This document shows positions 36,349 through 45,305 of a stretch of 64,000 nt of DNA, piece by piece; the stretch's first letter is position 1, and each line of letters begins with the position of its first letter. Position numbers and translations under genes: made by a program. The stretch covers positions 142,264-206,263 of the forward strand of contig CAJIYM010000004.1 in NCBI GenBank assembly GCA_905181635.1. Reading direction: 5' to 3'. The notes under the pieces were generated by a model. The model worked only from the letters and a program-made list of their open reading frames with translations. It searched no databases and was not told where the DNA came from. This stretch comes from an uncultured Flavobacteriales bacterium (GTDB lineage: Bacteria; Bacteroidota; Bacteroidia; Flavobacteriales; BACL11).

Positions 36349-37494
36349 TTATAATGATAGATACGCTTGCAATGTCTGTCTTCCAATATCAACCCAATCA
36401 TATTTCTTTTTTATTAACTCAACTCCCTTAACTCTTACTTTCTCCATCAACACCTCATTAATCAATATACTATTTAACTTATTAGTTAAGTCACTCACAT
36501 TTTCAGTCTTAAATACGAAGCCATTTTCATTATTAGAAATTATTTCTGTCAAAGGGGGTAAATCAGAGACTAAAGCAGGACGCTCAAAACTTAAAGTCAT
36601 CATAAGTACGCCACTCTGATAAATTTTTTTGTACGGAAGAACAACTAAATCTGAAGCGCAGTAATAATGCTCCACATTTTCTTGCTGAATAAATTTAGTA
36701 TGTAGTAGCACATAGTCTGATAAATTATTTTCATCAATAATATTTTGATATACAGAAAAATCATTCTCCCAAGGTTTCCCCGCAATCACTAATAAAACAT
36801 CTGGATTTTTCTCTACAACACCTTTCAAGGCAGATAATAAAATCTCTAAACCTTTAACTTTTTTTATCATACCAAAAAATAATAATACTCTTCTATTATT
36901 TGGAATAGCTAGTATCTTTCTAGATTTCTCTTTATTAAATTGAATATTAATAAACGGAATATAGTTCCCATGCGGAACAATAGAAATATATGGTTCTAGA
37001 TTAGTATTAACATTTATAATCTCTGACTTACTAAACTGATTATGAGTTATAATTCTTTCCGACAATTTATAAATCAGATTCGTAATAATTAATGAATTAG
37101 ATGAATTGGAAAAAGAACTAACATCATGTACGGTTAACACTACTTTTCCAAATAGTATTTTGACAAAGAGTAAGTTAAACAGGACTAAAAAATTAGTATA
37201 AAAAATATGAAAATGAAAAACAGAAATTCCTGAAAATCTGGCGTGAAAAACTGAAAAAACTGTACCTAAAATCCAATTAATACCACTAGTAATTCTGAAA
37301 CCATTTTTAAATATGTTTTTATAAAAAGCAAAAAACTTGACTCCGCTTATTTTAGGGTCAGCAGTTTCGTTATTTGTGTACAGACTTACATCAACACCAT
37401 TATTAACCAAGCCAATTGCCTGCCCGAAGGCATAAAAATGAAATGACCCTCCATGAGCACCCAATGTATCTATAATCGCTACTTTTCTATTCAT
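36349..37494 (-). CDS. Glycosyltransferase family 4 (GT-B fold)
   Basis: A 381-residue cytosolic transferase with a two-Rossmann GT-B layout. The N-terminal acceptor domain starts VAIIDTLGAHGGSFHFY. The C-terminal donor domain carries RVLLFFGMIKKVKGLEILLSA, VLLVIAGKP and FERPALVSDLPPLTEIISN with the GT4 Glu that contacts the nucleotide sugar. Sugar and linkage cannot be read. It lies two bases after the GT2 gene in the glycan locus and presumably adds one residue of the lipid-linked unit. Confidence 0.88.
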   Translation of the reverse strand: MNRKVAIIDTLGAHGGSFHFYAFGQAIGLVNNGVDVSLYTNNETADPKISGVKFFAFYKNIFKNGFRITSGINWILGTVFSVFHARFSGISVFHFHIFYTNFLVLFNLLFVKILFGKVVLTVHDVSSFSNSSNSLIITNLIYKLSERIITHNQFSKSEIINVNTNLEPYISIVPHGNYIPFINIQFNKEKSRKILAIPNNRRVLLFFGMIKKVKGLEILLSALKGVVEKNPDVLLVIAGKPWENDFSVYQNIIDENNLSDYVLLHTKFIQQENVEHYYCASDLVVLPYKKIYQSGVLMMTLSFERPALVSDLPPLTEIISNNENGFVFKTENVSDLTNKLNSILINEVLMEKVRVKGVELIKKKYDWVDIGRQTLQAYLSL

Positions 37495-37496
37495 TA

Positions 37497-38405
37497 TTAT
37501 TTAATTAAGCCTTGAAAATAAGATTTATTAATCAACAACCAAGTTGAAATATTTTTTCTAATCTGAGGATTTACAATAAATTTAATATTGTTTTTTAAAA
37601 ATAACCAAGCAATAAAAGCATAAGAAAACAAACCACCAATTTTCTTCAGAAAATAAATATGATTTTTAATATTTTGTTGTAAAAAGAAATTTCCTCTATA
37701 AATTTTTTTTTCATCTTTTTCAAAGGATTTTGTTAAACTCCCAACTTTATGATAGAACTCTACATGAGGATAATAAAGTATTTTATGCCTACCATCTCTC
37801 AATACTCTGTATAAAAAATCAGTGTCATCAAAATAAACAAAATACTTTTCATCCATTAATCCAATATCCTGAAATACCTCTTTTTTAACTAGTAAACAAC
37901 AAGTTGGAGCATATTCCACATTAATAATTTCATTATATTGACCTTCATCCAACTCCTTCATACCTCTGTGTAATGGCACATATCCTTTCTCTTTTATAAA
38001 CCAACTGCCAGCGTACCAAATTTGATTTGGGTTATCATAGTACATTATTTTTGGACTAACCAAACTAGATTTATCTTTAATCTGAATCTTAATTAATTTT
38101 TCAATTAAAGAGCTTTCAAATTCGACATCATTATTTATAATTAAAAGCTGATCACAACCATCCAAAATTGCTTTTCTAATTCCTTGATTATTTGCCACAG
38201 CAACTCCTAAATTTTTAGAATTTTTAACAACCTGTAACCTGTTATCCTTTTCGTTTTTTAATATTGAAAGCGTTAAATCAGATGAAGCGTTATCAATAAC
38301 ATATAAAATTAAATTTGAATGTGCCTGTTTCCATACGCAATCCAAAAACGGTCTCAAAACATCAGCCGAATTATAAGTAATAGTAACTAGGGCTATTTTA
38401 TCCAA
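37497..38405 (-). CDS. Glycosyltransferase family 2 (rhamnosyltransferase-like)
   Basis: A 302-residue GT-A transferase. The nucleotide-binding start is IALVTITYNSADVL, then VIDNASSDLT, NLGVAVANNQGI and LIINNDVEF, where NND replaces the DxD metal motif as in many rhamnosyl- and related GT2 enzymes, and YFVYFDDTDFLYRVLRDG in the acceptor part. A C-terminal hydrophobic stretch (FSYAFIAWLFLK) may associate with the membrane. It overlaps the acyltransferase gene by 8 bases. Confidence 0.88.
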   Translation of the reverse strand: MDKIALVTITYNSADVLRPFLDCVWKQAHSNLILYVIDNASSDLTLSILKNEKDNRLQVVKNSKNLGVAVANNQGIRKAILDGCDQLLIINNDVEFESSLIEKLIKIQIKDKSSLVSPKIMYYDNPNQIWYAGSWFIKEKGYVPLHRGMKELDEGQYNEIINVEYAPTCCLLVKKEVFQDIGLMDEKYFVYFDDTDFLYRVLRDGRHKILYYPHVEFYHKVGSLTKSFEKDEKKIYRGNFFLQQNIKNHIYFLKKIGGLFSYAFIAWLFLKNNIKFIVNPQIRKNISTWLLINKSYFQGLIK

Positions 38406-38883
38406 CCCGTTTGATATTTACTGCAGAAGCCCCAACCATAACAGCTCCTGGCTCAACATCTTTTGTTATTACTACATTTGCCCCAATTACAGCTCCCTTT
38501 CCAATAGTAACTGGTTTTGCAATTACGCAGTTCATACCAATAAAAACATCATTCTCAATGATCACTTTACCTACGTAGAATCTAAAATGATAATCAGGGT
38601 GATCTGAAAGCTTTTCTGTGTCAATAAAATGAGTAATTATCTTAGTGCCCGTTGTTATGATACATCTATCTCCAATAAAAATATTAGATGGATATATACT
38701 ATCAATAAGAACATCTTCTCCAATAAAAACTGTGCTAACATTATGAAAATTAACACCTCTCAACTTGTGTATTCTTGCCCTTGCATATCCTGAAAGCAAA
38801 CTACTTTTTGCTATTACGTGCAAAATCTTATTAAGAAATCTTCTAACTCCATATTTTTTTTGCGATTCTATTTCTTTACTCAT
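38398..38883 (-). CDS. Left-handed beta-helix acyltransferase (WcaF/maltose acetyltransferase-like)
   Basis: A 161-residue hexapeptide-repeat protein of the LbH acetyltransferase class. Imperfect [IV]GxxxxI turns run from about 50 (VFIGEDVLIDS, IFIGDRCIITTGTKI, VIIENDVFIGMNCVI) to the closing coil GAVIGANVVITKDVEPGAV. Relatives O-acetylate sugars of surface glycans from acetyl-CoA. Here it probably acetylates a sugar of the locus product. Start and stop overlap the sulfotransferase and GT2 genes by 4 and 8 bases. Confidence 0.87.
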   Translation of the reverse strand: MSKEIESQKKYGVRRFLNKILHVIAKSSLLSGYARARIHKLRGVNFHNVSTVFIGEDVLIDSIYPSNIFIGDRCIITTGTKIITHFIDTEKLSDHPDYHFRFYVGKVIIENDVFIGMNCVIAKPVTIGKGAVIGANVVITKDVEPGAVMVGASAVNIKRVG

Positions 38884-39716
38884 TTTAAATATATATTTTT
38901 AAATTTAAAATAATCCTTATTTATGTATTGCTCTAATAAAAGTCTATCAACTTCTTTAAGTTGCTTTTTTTCAGCTGTCTTATAAAATAAAAACTTAAGA
39001 TAATCAACTAACTGTTGTGGGATAATTATTTTAAGTTTTGAAGTTAAGTTTCTATTATGTTGCAATGTTTTTGAAATAATATTTCTTGGTGTTTTATTAG
39101 CATTTACTCTCTCTTGATCTTTAGAGTATTCTAAGTTATCAAGTTCTAAAAAGCTACACAATTTATCAATATCATCATTTATATTCTCTAGTTGCGCTAT
39201 GAAAATCTGATTTTCATCAAAATATTCTAAATAATTGCTTACTTGTTTATAGTATAAACTATTTTCTATATATTGATGAATAAATTTCTTATGCTTATTT
39301 TTTTTATTTACTAAATACTCATTCAATGACTCTGTTGCATAACCCATTCTTTTATCCATATTGTAATGAGAAAAAGCCCTGAGAATTGGATCTCTAACGA
39401 TTATAATTATTTTTGCCTTAGAATTAAACTCATGTAATTTCTTTGGAATAGAAGGATAGGCAAAATATGATACGCTACCATCAACTAAATATTTAAATGA
39501 TTTCCCCTTTTTAAATGCCTTTAAATAATCATTCTCATTTCTAATTTTATAATCTTTATAATATGAGTTATATGTTAATTCATCATAAGAGAAATGATTA
39601 ATTTCCTTAAGTTCTTTTGTAGTAAAAACATCTTTATGTTTTTTTAAAATTGACCAAAGAAGAGTAGATCCTGATTTTGGTGCGCCAACTAAAAATAAAT
39701 TTGGTTTATCTTTCAT
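38880..39716 (-). CDS. PAPS-dependent sulfotransferase (fourth of the locus)
   Basis: A 278-residue sulfotransferase that would move sulfate from PAPS to a glycan hydroxyl or amine. The 5'-phosphosulfate loop is VGAPKSGSTLLWSILKKH at about 8-25. The 3'-phosphate site is IIIVRDPILRAFSHYNMD, with the expected Arg and Ser. It is the most divergent of the four: it sits apart from the tandem trio, is shorter, and lacks their hWT-like C-terminus. It overlaps the glycosidase-like gene by 11 bases and the acyltransferase by 4. Confidence 0.88.
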   Translation of the reverse strand: MKDKPNLFLVGAPKSGSTLLWSILKKHKDVFTTKELKEINHFSYDELTYNSYYKDYKIRNENDYLKAFKKGKSFKYLVDGSVSYFAYPSIPKKLHEFNSKAKIIIIVRDPILRAFSHYNMDKRMGYATESLNEYLVNKKNKHKKFIHQYIENSLYYKQVSNYLEYFDENQIFIAQLENINDDIDKLCSFLELDNLEYSKDQERVNANKTPRNIISKTLQHNRNLTSKLKIIIPQQLVDYLKFLFYKTAEKKQLKEVDRLLLEQYINKDYFKFKNIYLK

Positions 39717-41115
39717 TATTTATAGTTACTAAGGTTATGCTATATGGCTTTATCGTAAGTTCAGATATGTTTTCTAAATCAGAAATAGTATAATTAATAT
39801 CTCCCTTCTTTTTATTGTTACAATATAATTCTTTTCCAAAATATTCCTTAAGTGTTATTTGCGATAACACTTGCTTAAAAGATATTTTATGAAATTCACT
39901 TGACCAATTAATTATGTATCTATACTTCTCATTATTATTCTCCTCACATGAATAAAGATAGCAAAAATTAGTAACTCTAGTTTTATCAATTGTTAAATTT
40001 TTTTGATTAAACATTTCAGAAAGCATCTGAAAAGGATGAAATGTTGTGTGAGTTTCTGTGAGTCCAGACCTATTCATTAATACTGATCCCGAAACATCTC
40101 TTCCTGCTAAATTATGATAAGTAGCAAGCTCTATGTTTGAGAAGTTCTTAGAAACAGAAATTTCTAGTAAGTAATTTGCAACATATATAGCTTGAAACAA
40201 TGTATTTCCAGTAATTTTTGACATTTGAAGATTCCATTCAGTGATCCAAATAGCTTTCTCAGAAAAAATCGAATTATTTAATCCTATCTCTTCTGGATAA
40301 ATATTATTAAAATAATTTATAATTCTTTCTCTATATAAAAAGAATGCTTCTCTCTGGCTTTTTCCTTCAGGTATTTCAGAAACCATTTTACCATCTTTAT
40401 CTCTTCCTTTTGTGACTTTAGCATAAGAATGTATAATAATTGCATCGTAAAAATCTTCTTTTGCTAATAATTCATTCCAATAGTTATGTCTTTCTTGACC
40501 TCTTGTAACTGGAGCGGCTACAACTCCTAAAAGAATATTCGGAAAAATACTTTTTAATTCAATTGCTAAATTTTTAGTTAGTTGAATATATTTATCACCA
40601 TCAATTAAATGCATATAACTTCTATTAGAAAGCTCACTTCCTAATTCGATGCCAACTACATTTATATTGTTTTCAACAAGCTTATCTATAATTTTGATTA
40701 TTTCATCGCTTGATGCTGTAAGAATATTTACATCTACAATTACCTTAGAATTTAAATACTTTGCTAAATAGATAAAGTCATAGATATAATTTTTATTTAT
40801 TTTTTTCTTTCTTTCATAATTTTGAATACCAGTTACTCGTTTTGGGAGCACTCCTTTGTGGTATTTATTCACTTCATTAATATTTATTCCATAACCAACT
40901 CCATCAGGATGATAGAAATTACCAAAACCTCCAGGAAATCTTAGCAAATTAGGAGAAAGTTGAATGACCTGATTCATAAAAATTGAATCATAAACATTAT
41001 GGAAGGTAAATGTAGTATTTGTACTAAACCCAAACACATTAGGCCTAATAGAATTCTGAGACAGCGAGCACACAGCAATTAGACTTAAACAAACTATTAA
41101 TGTTAAATTTTTCAT
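39706..41115 (-). CDS. Secreted glycoside-hydrolase-like protein (clan GH-A, GH51/GH79-like)
   Basis: A 469-residue protein with a Sec signal peptide (to about 20, CSLSQ) and a TIM-barrel glycosidase look: NLLRFPGGFGNFYH (57-69), as in arabinofuranosidase and heparanase families, GIELGSE (155-161) at the acid/base position, and WITEWNL with the nucleophile-type Glu (293). A small beta domain ends the chain. The usual Asn-Glu before the acid/base Glu is Ser-Glu here. If active it could trim or release the sulfated glycan outside the inner membrane; if not, it could bind it. The family assignment is by motif only. It starts 26 bases after the epimerase gene. Confidence 0.65.
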   Translation of the reverse strand: MKNLTLIVCLSLIAVCSLSQNSIRPNVFGFSTNTTFTFHNVYDSIFMNQVIQLSPNLLRFPGGFGNFYHPDGVGYGININEVNKYHKGVLPKRVTGIQNYERKKKINKNYIYDFIYLAKYLNSKVIVDVNILTASSDEIIKIIDKLVENNINVVGIELGSELSNRSYMHLIDGDKYIQLTKNLAIELKSIFPNILLGVVAAPVTRGQERHNYWNELLAKEDFYDAIIIHSYAKVTKGRDKDGKMVSEIPEGKSQREAFFLYRERIINYFNNIYPEEIGLNNSIFSEKAIWITEWNLQMSKITGNTLFQAIYVANYLLEISVSKNFSNIELATYHNLAGRDVSGSVLMNRSGLTETHTTFHPFQMLSEMFNQKNLTIDKTRVTNFCYLYSCEENNNEKYRYIINWSSEFHKISFKQVLSQITLKEYFGKELYCNNKKKGDINYTISDLENISELTIKPYSITLVTINNER

Positions 41116-41141
41116 ATATTTTAAAAAAATAAAAATATAAC

Positions 41142-42272
41142 TTATTTAATCAATCCTTTAACTTTTAATTTTTTAATTGAAGCCTCATATTCATCTTGCA
41201 CAATATCTTGCGTTTGCACCCATTCAACAAATTTAGCAACTCCAGCTTTAAAAGTAAACTTAGGATTAAAGCCTAAAGTATTTTTGATTTTTGATAAATC
41301 GGCATAATTATGACGAATGTCACCTAAACGATATTTACCACTTATCTTAATTTCTACATCTGAATTATATAGACCCTTTAAAGTATTTGCTAATTGCAAA
41401 ACTGTTACTGCAAATCCAGAACCTACATTAAATATTTGATGGTTAGCTTCTTTCTTTTCTAAAGCTAAAACAGTTGCATCTACAGCATCATCAATGAAAA
41501 TAAAATCTCTACTTTCAGCTCCATCTTCATAAATATCAATATCATTTCCATTCAATAACCTTGTAGAAAAAATAGATAAAATTCCTGTATAAGGATTACT
41601 TAAAGATTGTCCAGGACCATAAACATTCTGATACCTCAATGCAACAGCAGGAATACCTAGAGTTTTTCCCATTAGGAGAATCATCTGTTCTTGCTGTAAT
41701 TTTGTAATACCATAAATAGAAGACGGAATAGCCTTTGAATCTTCATCTGTAGCTAATAATTGTAAAGGTTCATTACATTTGTTGCAAAATAAATTAAATT
41801 TCCCCTGAGACAAATCTATTTCCTTCCTTGGTTCAGGAAAAACTTCTGCATCATTCTTGCATAAATACTTACCTTCTCCGTAAATAGAACGTGAAGAGGC
41901 AACAATCATCTTTTTTATGCTGTGACGCTCATTGGCTAAAATATCTAATAAGTGTGTAGTTCCTAAAATATTAACTTCACTGTATCTAGCTATCTCATAC
42001 ATAGATTGCCCAGTACCTGTTTCAGCAGCCAAATGGATTACAATATCTTGCCCATTTAAGGCTTTTTTCCAATCAGATTTATTACTGACATCCCCTAAAA
42101 TAAAAGTAACTTGATTTTTGATTGAATTATATAAGACAGAATCCTGATTCTCACCATGGATTTGCTTTGACAAATTATCAAGTACAGTAATATTGTATCC
42201 TTTAGAGACTAATTTTACCGCTAAGTGTGAGCCAATAAATCCTGCTCCACCTGTAATTAAAATATTCTTCAT
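41142..42272 (-). CDS. NAD-dependent sugar epimerase (SDR) with cysteine-bearing insert, dTDP-L-rhamnose 4-epimerase-like
   Basis: A 376-residue extended short-chain dehydrogenase acting on a nucleotide sugar. It has the Rossmann motif GGAGFIG (8-14), the catalytic YGITK (187-191), and RYQNVYGPGQ and RDFIFIDD as in GalE-type epimerases. Between about 134 and 175 there is an insert, YGEGKYLC to CNKC (Cys138, 163, 166), seen in the dTDP-L-rhamnose 4-epimerase group and likely a small metal knob. The start is ATG 42272, overlapping the polymerase stop as ATGA; the frame extends 45 residues further upstream into that gene without homology. It probably supplies one sugar of the glycan. Confidence 0.82.
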   Translation of the reverse strand: MKNILITGGAGFIGSHLAVKLVSKGYNITVLDNLSKQIHGENQDSVLYNSIKNQVTFILGDVSNKSDWKKALNGQDIVIHLAAETGTGQSMYEIARYSEVNILGTTHLLDILANERHSIKKMIVASSRSIYGEGKYLCKNDAEVFPEPRKEIDLSQGKFNLFCNKCNEPLQLLATDEDSKAIPSSIYGITKLQQEQMILLMGKTLGIPAVALRYQNVYGPGQSLSNPYTGILSIFSTRLLNGNDIDIYEDGAESRDFIFIDDAVDATVLALEKKEANHQIFNVGSGFAVTVLQLANTLKGLYNSDVEIKISGKYRLGDIRHNYADLSKIKNTLGFNPKFTFKAGVAKFVEWVQTQDIVQDEYEASIKKLKVKGLIK

Positions 42273-43531
42273 CCTATTTGCTGTTTGTGTGATGTCATCT
42301 TGTAATAAACATATGTAAATCCAGAGATAATGAAAATAAAGAAAAAAGGCTTTAACAATAAGGGTTCTGACATAACTGATACAACCATTATAAACATCCA
42401 AAGCCATTTTTTATCTTTAATTATTTGCTGCTTGAAAAACATATAAAGCAATAATATAGCTGTAGGAAATCCCATTGCAGCCATTAAAAATGTAATGGAA
42501 TTACTACTGCCTTTATCTGTACTACTTACTTTTGATTCCACTCCGGCTTTTTCTTGAAGAGAATTTAATGAAGATGAAAAAACAAAAAACTCTTGCCTCA
42601 TGCTCTGAAATTGCTCCACATCTGAACCTATACCTGTTAATGGATGCTCAAGGGCAATGAAAAAGGGTTGAACTAAATCAAAATATCTTTTTTGAAAAGA
42701 CCATTCCTTTTCACCCAGAATTTTCTCCTCAACATTAAAACTAAAGATCATATATATTGGAATACCTAATGTCAACACAAACGGCCTTAGCCATTTGTTT
42801 GCATTATACTCATTAAATAAATAAACTGTAAATTGAATCAATAATAATGCTAAACCTGTAGTAGAGTAAGTTGTTAAGATTAGAAAAGCAGTTAAAAACA
42901 ATAAAAATTTTCTTTTTTTAATAACAAAAGCCTCTAGAAAGAAAAACATATTTAAAAAAACTTGCAAAACACCTGGCTCCCAAAATAAACCTTGATTTCG
43001 ACAAAATTCTAATCCATACAATGAAGCAGTAGCTCTCTCTGTTGAATAGAAAAAAATATTCATAAATGTTTCACATTCATGATATTCAGAAATAATAACA
43101 ATCAAATTATCCTTCAAAAAAAAGTATGCAATAAAATTAAATAAAGAGTGAAAAACGATTAAGCCAAGGGATATATACAAACTTCCTGTTAGCTGCTGAT
43201 GAGTTCGATTATTCTTAAAATGCAACAATAATAAACTCGCCAAAGTAACTGTTAATAAATGAAACAAATACTTATTTACTATTTGCTCTGTAATTGAAAA
43301 ATAATAATTAATAATACCTATAAAAAATAATGTAGAAAAAGTAATAACTATAGAATTGAAAGTGCTTTTTTTCCATTTATCTTCCATAAAAATAAGTACA
43401 AATAAAATGAATAACAAAAAAAATAGTGAAGCAATATTTCTATTAAATACAAATAACAGACCGCCAGTACTTAAAATTAACATTAACATTAAAATAGCAT
43501 CTACACATTTTTTTCTTAAGCTATACATCAT
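42269..43531 (-). CDS. O-antigen/exopolysaccharide polymerase-like membrane protein (Wzy/WaaL class)
   Basis: A roughly 420-residue polytopic protein with about eleven to twelve hydrophobic helices and one larger loop (about 290-340, FFIALEHPLTGIGSDVEQFQ and on). The HPLTGIGS segment is like the conserved Wzy_C loop of O-antigen polymerases and ligases. Sequence in this class is poorly conserved, so the call rests on topology, this motif and its place in the locus. The start is set at ATG 43531, overlapping the sulfotransferase stop; 43540 and 43528 are also possible. It would join lipid-linked repeat units in the periplasm, or ligate them to an acceptor. Confidence 0.78.
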   Translation of the reverse strand: MMYSLRKKCVDAILMLMLILSTGGLLFVFNRNIASLFFLLFILFVLIFMEDKWKKSTFNSIVITFSTLFFIGIINYYFSITEQIVNKYLFHLLTVTLASLLLLHFKNNRTHQQLTGSLYISLGLIVFHSLFNFIAYFFLKDNLIVIISEYHECETFMNIFFYSTERATASLYGLEFCRNQGLFWEPGVLQVFLNMFFFLEAFVIKKRKFLLFLTAFLILTTYSTTGLALLLIQFTVYLFNEYNANKWLRPFVLTLGIPIYMIFSFNVEEKILGEKEWSFQKRYFDLVQPFFIALEHPLTGIGSDVEQFQSMRQEFFVFSSSLNSLQEKAGVESKVSSTDKGSSNSITFLMAAMGFPTAILLLYMFFKQQIIKDKKWLWMFIMVVSVMSEPLLLKPFFFIFIISGFTYVYYKMTSHKQQIG

Positions 43532-44421
43532 GATTTCCAATGCATTTTTCTATTCAGTAATTGTTCTAATTTATTAATCTCTTCAACAAAGTACAGTTGA
43601 TATATCTCATCTTTCTGAATATTATTTAGCGGTTTTGGAGTAAAAGAACTAATACTCGCTCTTTGAATCTTGTTTTTTAAAATTTGTCTAAACTTTAAAG
43701 ATGGAATTAGCAATTTAATTATAGATCTCCACCAGCCAGATCTCTTCAGCAATCTCTTTATCCAAATAAATTTAGCTACGCTAGCAGGGTTACTCTTTAT
43801 GTTGTAATTAAGTTCAGGGATATAATCAATGCCTAAAAAAGAAAATATCTTTTTAATACTAGCAGTTCTATTGGCAACAAATTCCTGCTCAAAATGAATA
43901 AACAAAAACTGCTCTATTGGAAAATATTCAAGATAATTACTTATCATTCTATAATAACAACCCTGACTAACATAAGAGCATCTTAATTCTGCTAAATAGT
44001 CATCTTTCAGACGAGCATCATTTATTCTAACCTTTTCCTTAGAAAGTGCTTTTAAAAATCCTTCTAACTCATACTCGTCTCTTTTAGAATGTAAATAATG
44101 CGAAAATGCTCTATCCACAGGATTTCTTAATATAACTAAAAATTTAATGTTCTCACCTAAGCTTGTAAAAATACGTTTTGCCGCATTTTTTTCGTATAAA
44201 TAAGAAGGAGTGAAATCCATAATTACTTTCTGCTGTTTAACACTATTAAAATAGGTTTTATCATACCAATCTATTCCATTACAATAATTAGAAGGGATGT
44301 CAAAATAATGAGGCTCTTTAAAAGAAGGAGCATAGACATCTGGGTGTTGCCTTAACAAATCGTACAAAGTAGTCGTCCCTGATTTAGCTGCGCCTATACA
44401 CATGAAGTTAGGTAAATTCAT
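43528..44421 (-). CDS. PAPS-dependent sulfotransferase (third of the tandem trio)
   Basis: A 297-residue sulfotransferase. The PAPS 5'-phosphosulfate loop is IGAAKSGTTTLYDLLRQHP at about 7-25, with the PHYFDIP segment following. The 3'-phosphate site is FLVILRNPVDRAFSHYLHS, with both Arg and Ser present. The C-terminus ends LNRKMHWKS, the short tail shared with its neighbours. It is related to heparan-sulfate-type (Sulfotransfer_1) enzymes. Probably cytosolic: no signal peptide or membrane helix. Overlaps by 4 bases at its start and 4 at its end make it part of one tight operon. Confidence 0.9.
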   Translation of the reverse strand: MNLPNFMCIGAAKSGTTTLYDLLRQHPDVYAPSFKEPHYFDIPSNYCNGIDWYDKTYFNSVKQQKVIMDFTPSYLYEKNAAKRIFTSLGENIKFLVILRNPVDRAFSHYLHSKRDEYELEGFLKALSKEKVRINDARLKDDYLAELRCSYVSQGCYYRMISNYLEYFPIEQFLFIHFEQEFVANRTASIKKIFSFLGIDYIPELNYNIKSNPASVAKFIWIKRLLKRSGWWRSIIKLLIPSLKFRQILKNKIQRASISSFTPKPLNNIQKDEIYQLYFVEEINKLEQLLNRKMHWKS

Positions 44422-45305
44422 GAAGTCCAGTGGTTTAAATTTATTGATATGAGTTTAGATAATCTTTTAACATCCTGCCTGTAGTATTTACACAAATAAT
44501 TTCTAGTACTCTTATTAATTTTTGATGTTTCATTTACAGTATATTTCATTATCTTTTTTCTAATAAAAATACGTAAAGTTTGGGAAGGGAGAACTATTTT
44601 AAGCAATGACTTTAATTTATTATTTGACAATAGTAATGCTTTCATCTTTATACTTTTCCATTGCCACCCACCAACCATGTGCCGCTCAGCAGTGTCAATC
44701 ATACAGTTTTTTACTTCCAAAAAATTAAATACTCTAAGCAACTCCATGTTTACATCATTAACATAATCATCATATATAATAATATGAACATCTTTAAAGT
44801 TCTGTAAATATAACTTTACTTGATTATAATAATTACCTAACTCTAAATATCTTGATGCAGGAGTCATTTTAGCATTTTTCAGATATCTACTTTCTGATTT
44901 ATCAATCGCTTCCTCAAATGACAAAGATTCCATTAAATTATATCTTTTTACATGCTGAAAACCAGAATACGCTCTTTCAACAGGATTTCTAAGCATGATA
45001 ATTATTTTAGAATCTTCACCAAATTTATCTTTTATTTTTGGTATCACAATTTCTGGATACATTAAATACATAACAGAAGATTCTCCCCGATATTTCTCAC
45101 CTTCTCCTTCCAAAAACAAATCTGAATACTCAATAAAATTTGTTATCCCAGTTGGGATCCTATTCATTCCTATTTCCTGATTTATTAAATAATGAGGTTC
45201 TTTAGGATTACACATAAACACATCGGGATGCTGATGTAAATAATTATGTAATGAAGTTGTTCCACTTTTAGCCGCCCCAACTATAAATAGATTTGGTAGT
45301 GCCAT
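44418..45305 (-). CDS. PAPS-dependent sulfotransferase (second of the tandem trio)
   Basis: A 295-residue sulfotransferase with VGAAKSGTTSLHNYLHQHPD at about 8-27 (PAPS loop) and IIIMLRNPVERAYSGFQHVK (3'-phosphate site). The SFEEAI and MTPASRYLELGNYYNQV segments align with the upstream neighbour at 45305-46213, and both end LxHWT, so the two look like a local duplication that has since diverged. It shares one base with that gene and 4 with the next. Substrate position cannot be read. Confidence 0.9.
   Translation of the reverse strand: MALPNLFIVGAAKSGTTSLHNYLHQHPDVFMCNPKEPHYLINQEIGMNRIPTGITNFIEYSDLFLEGEGEKYRGESSVMYLMYPEIVIPKIKDKFGEDSKIIIMLRNPVERAYSGFQHVKRYNLMESLSFEEAIDKSESRYLKNAKMTPASRYLELGNYYNQVKLYLQNFKDVHIIIYDDYVNDVNMELLRVFNFLEVKNCMIDTAERHMVGGWQWKSIKMKALLLSNNKLKSLLKIVLPSQTLRIFIRKKIMKYTVNETSKINKSTRNYLCKYYRQDVKRLSKLISINLNHWTS

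Noticed and set aside
42273-42407. Extra 45-residue N-terminal extension of the epimerase
   Set aside because: It overlaps the polymerase gene on the same strand and precedes the canonical MKNILITGGAGFIG start.
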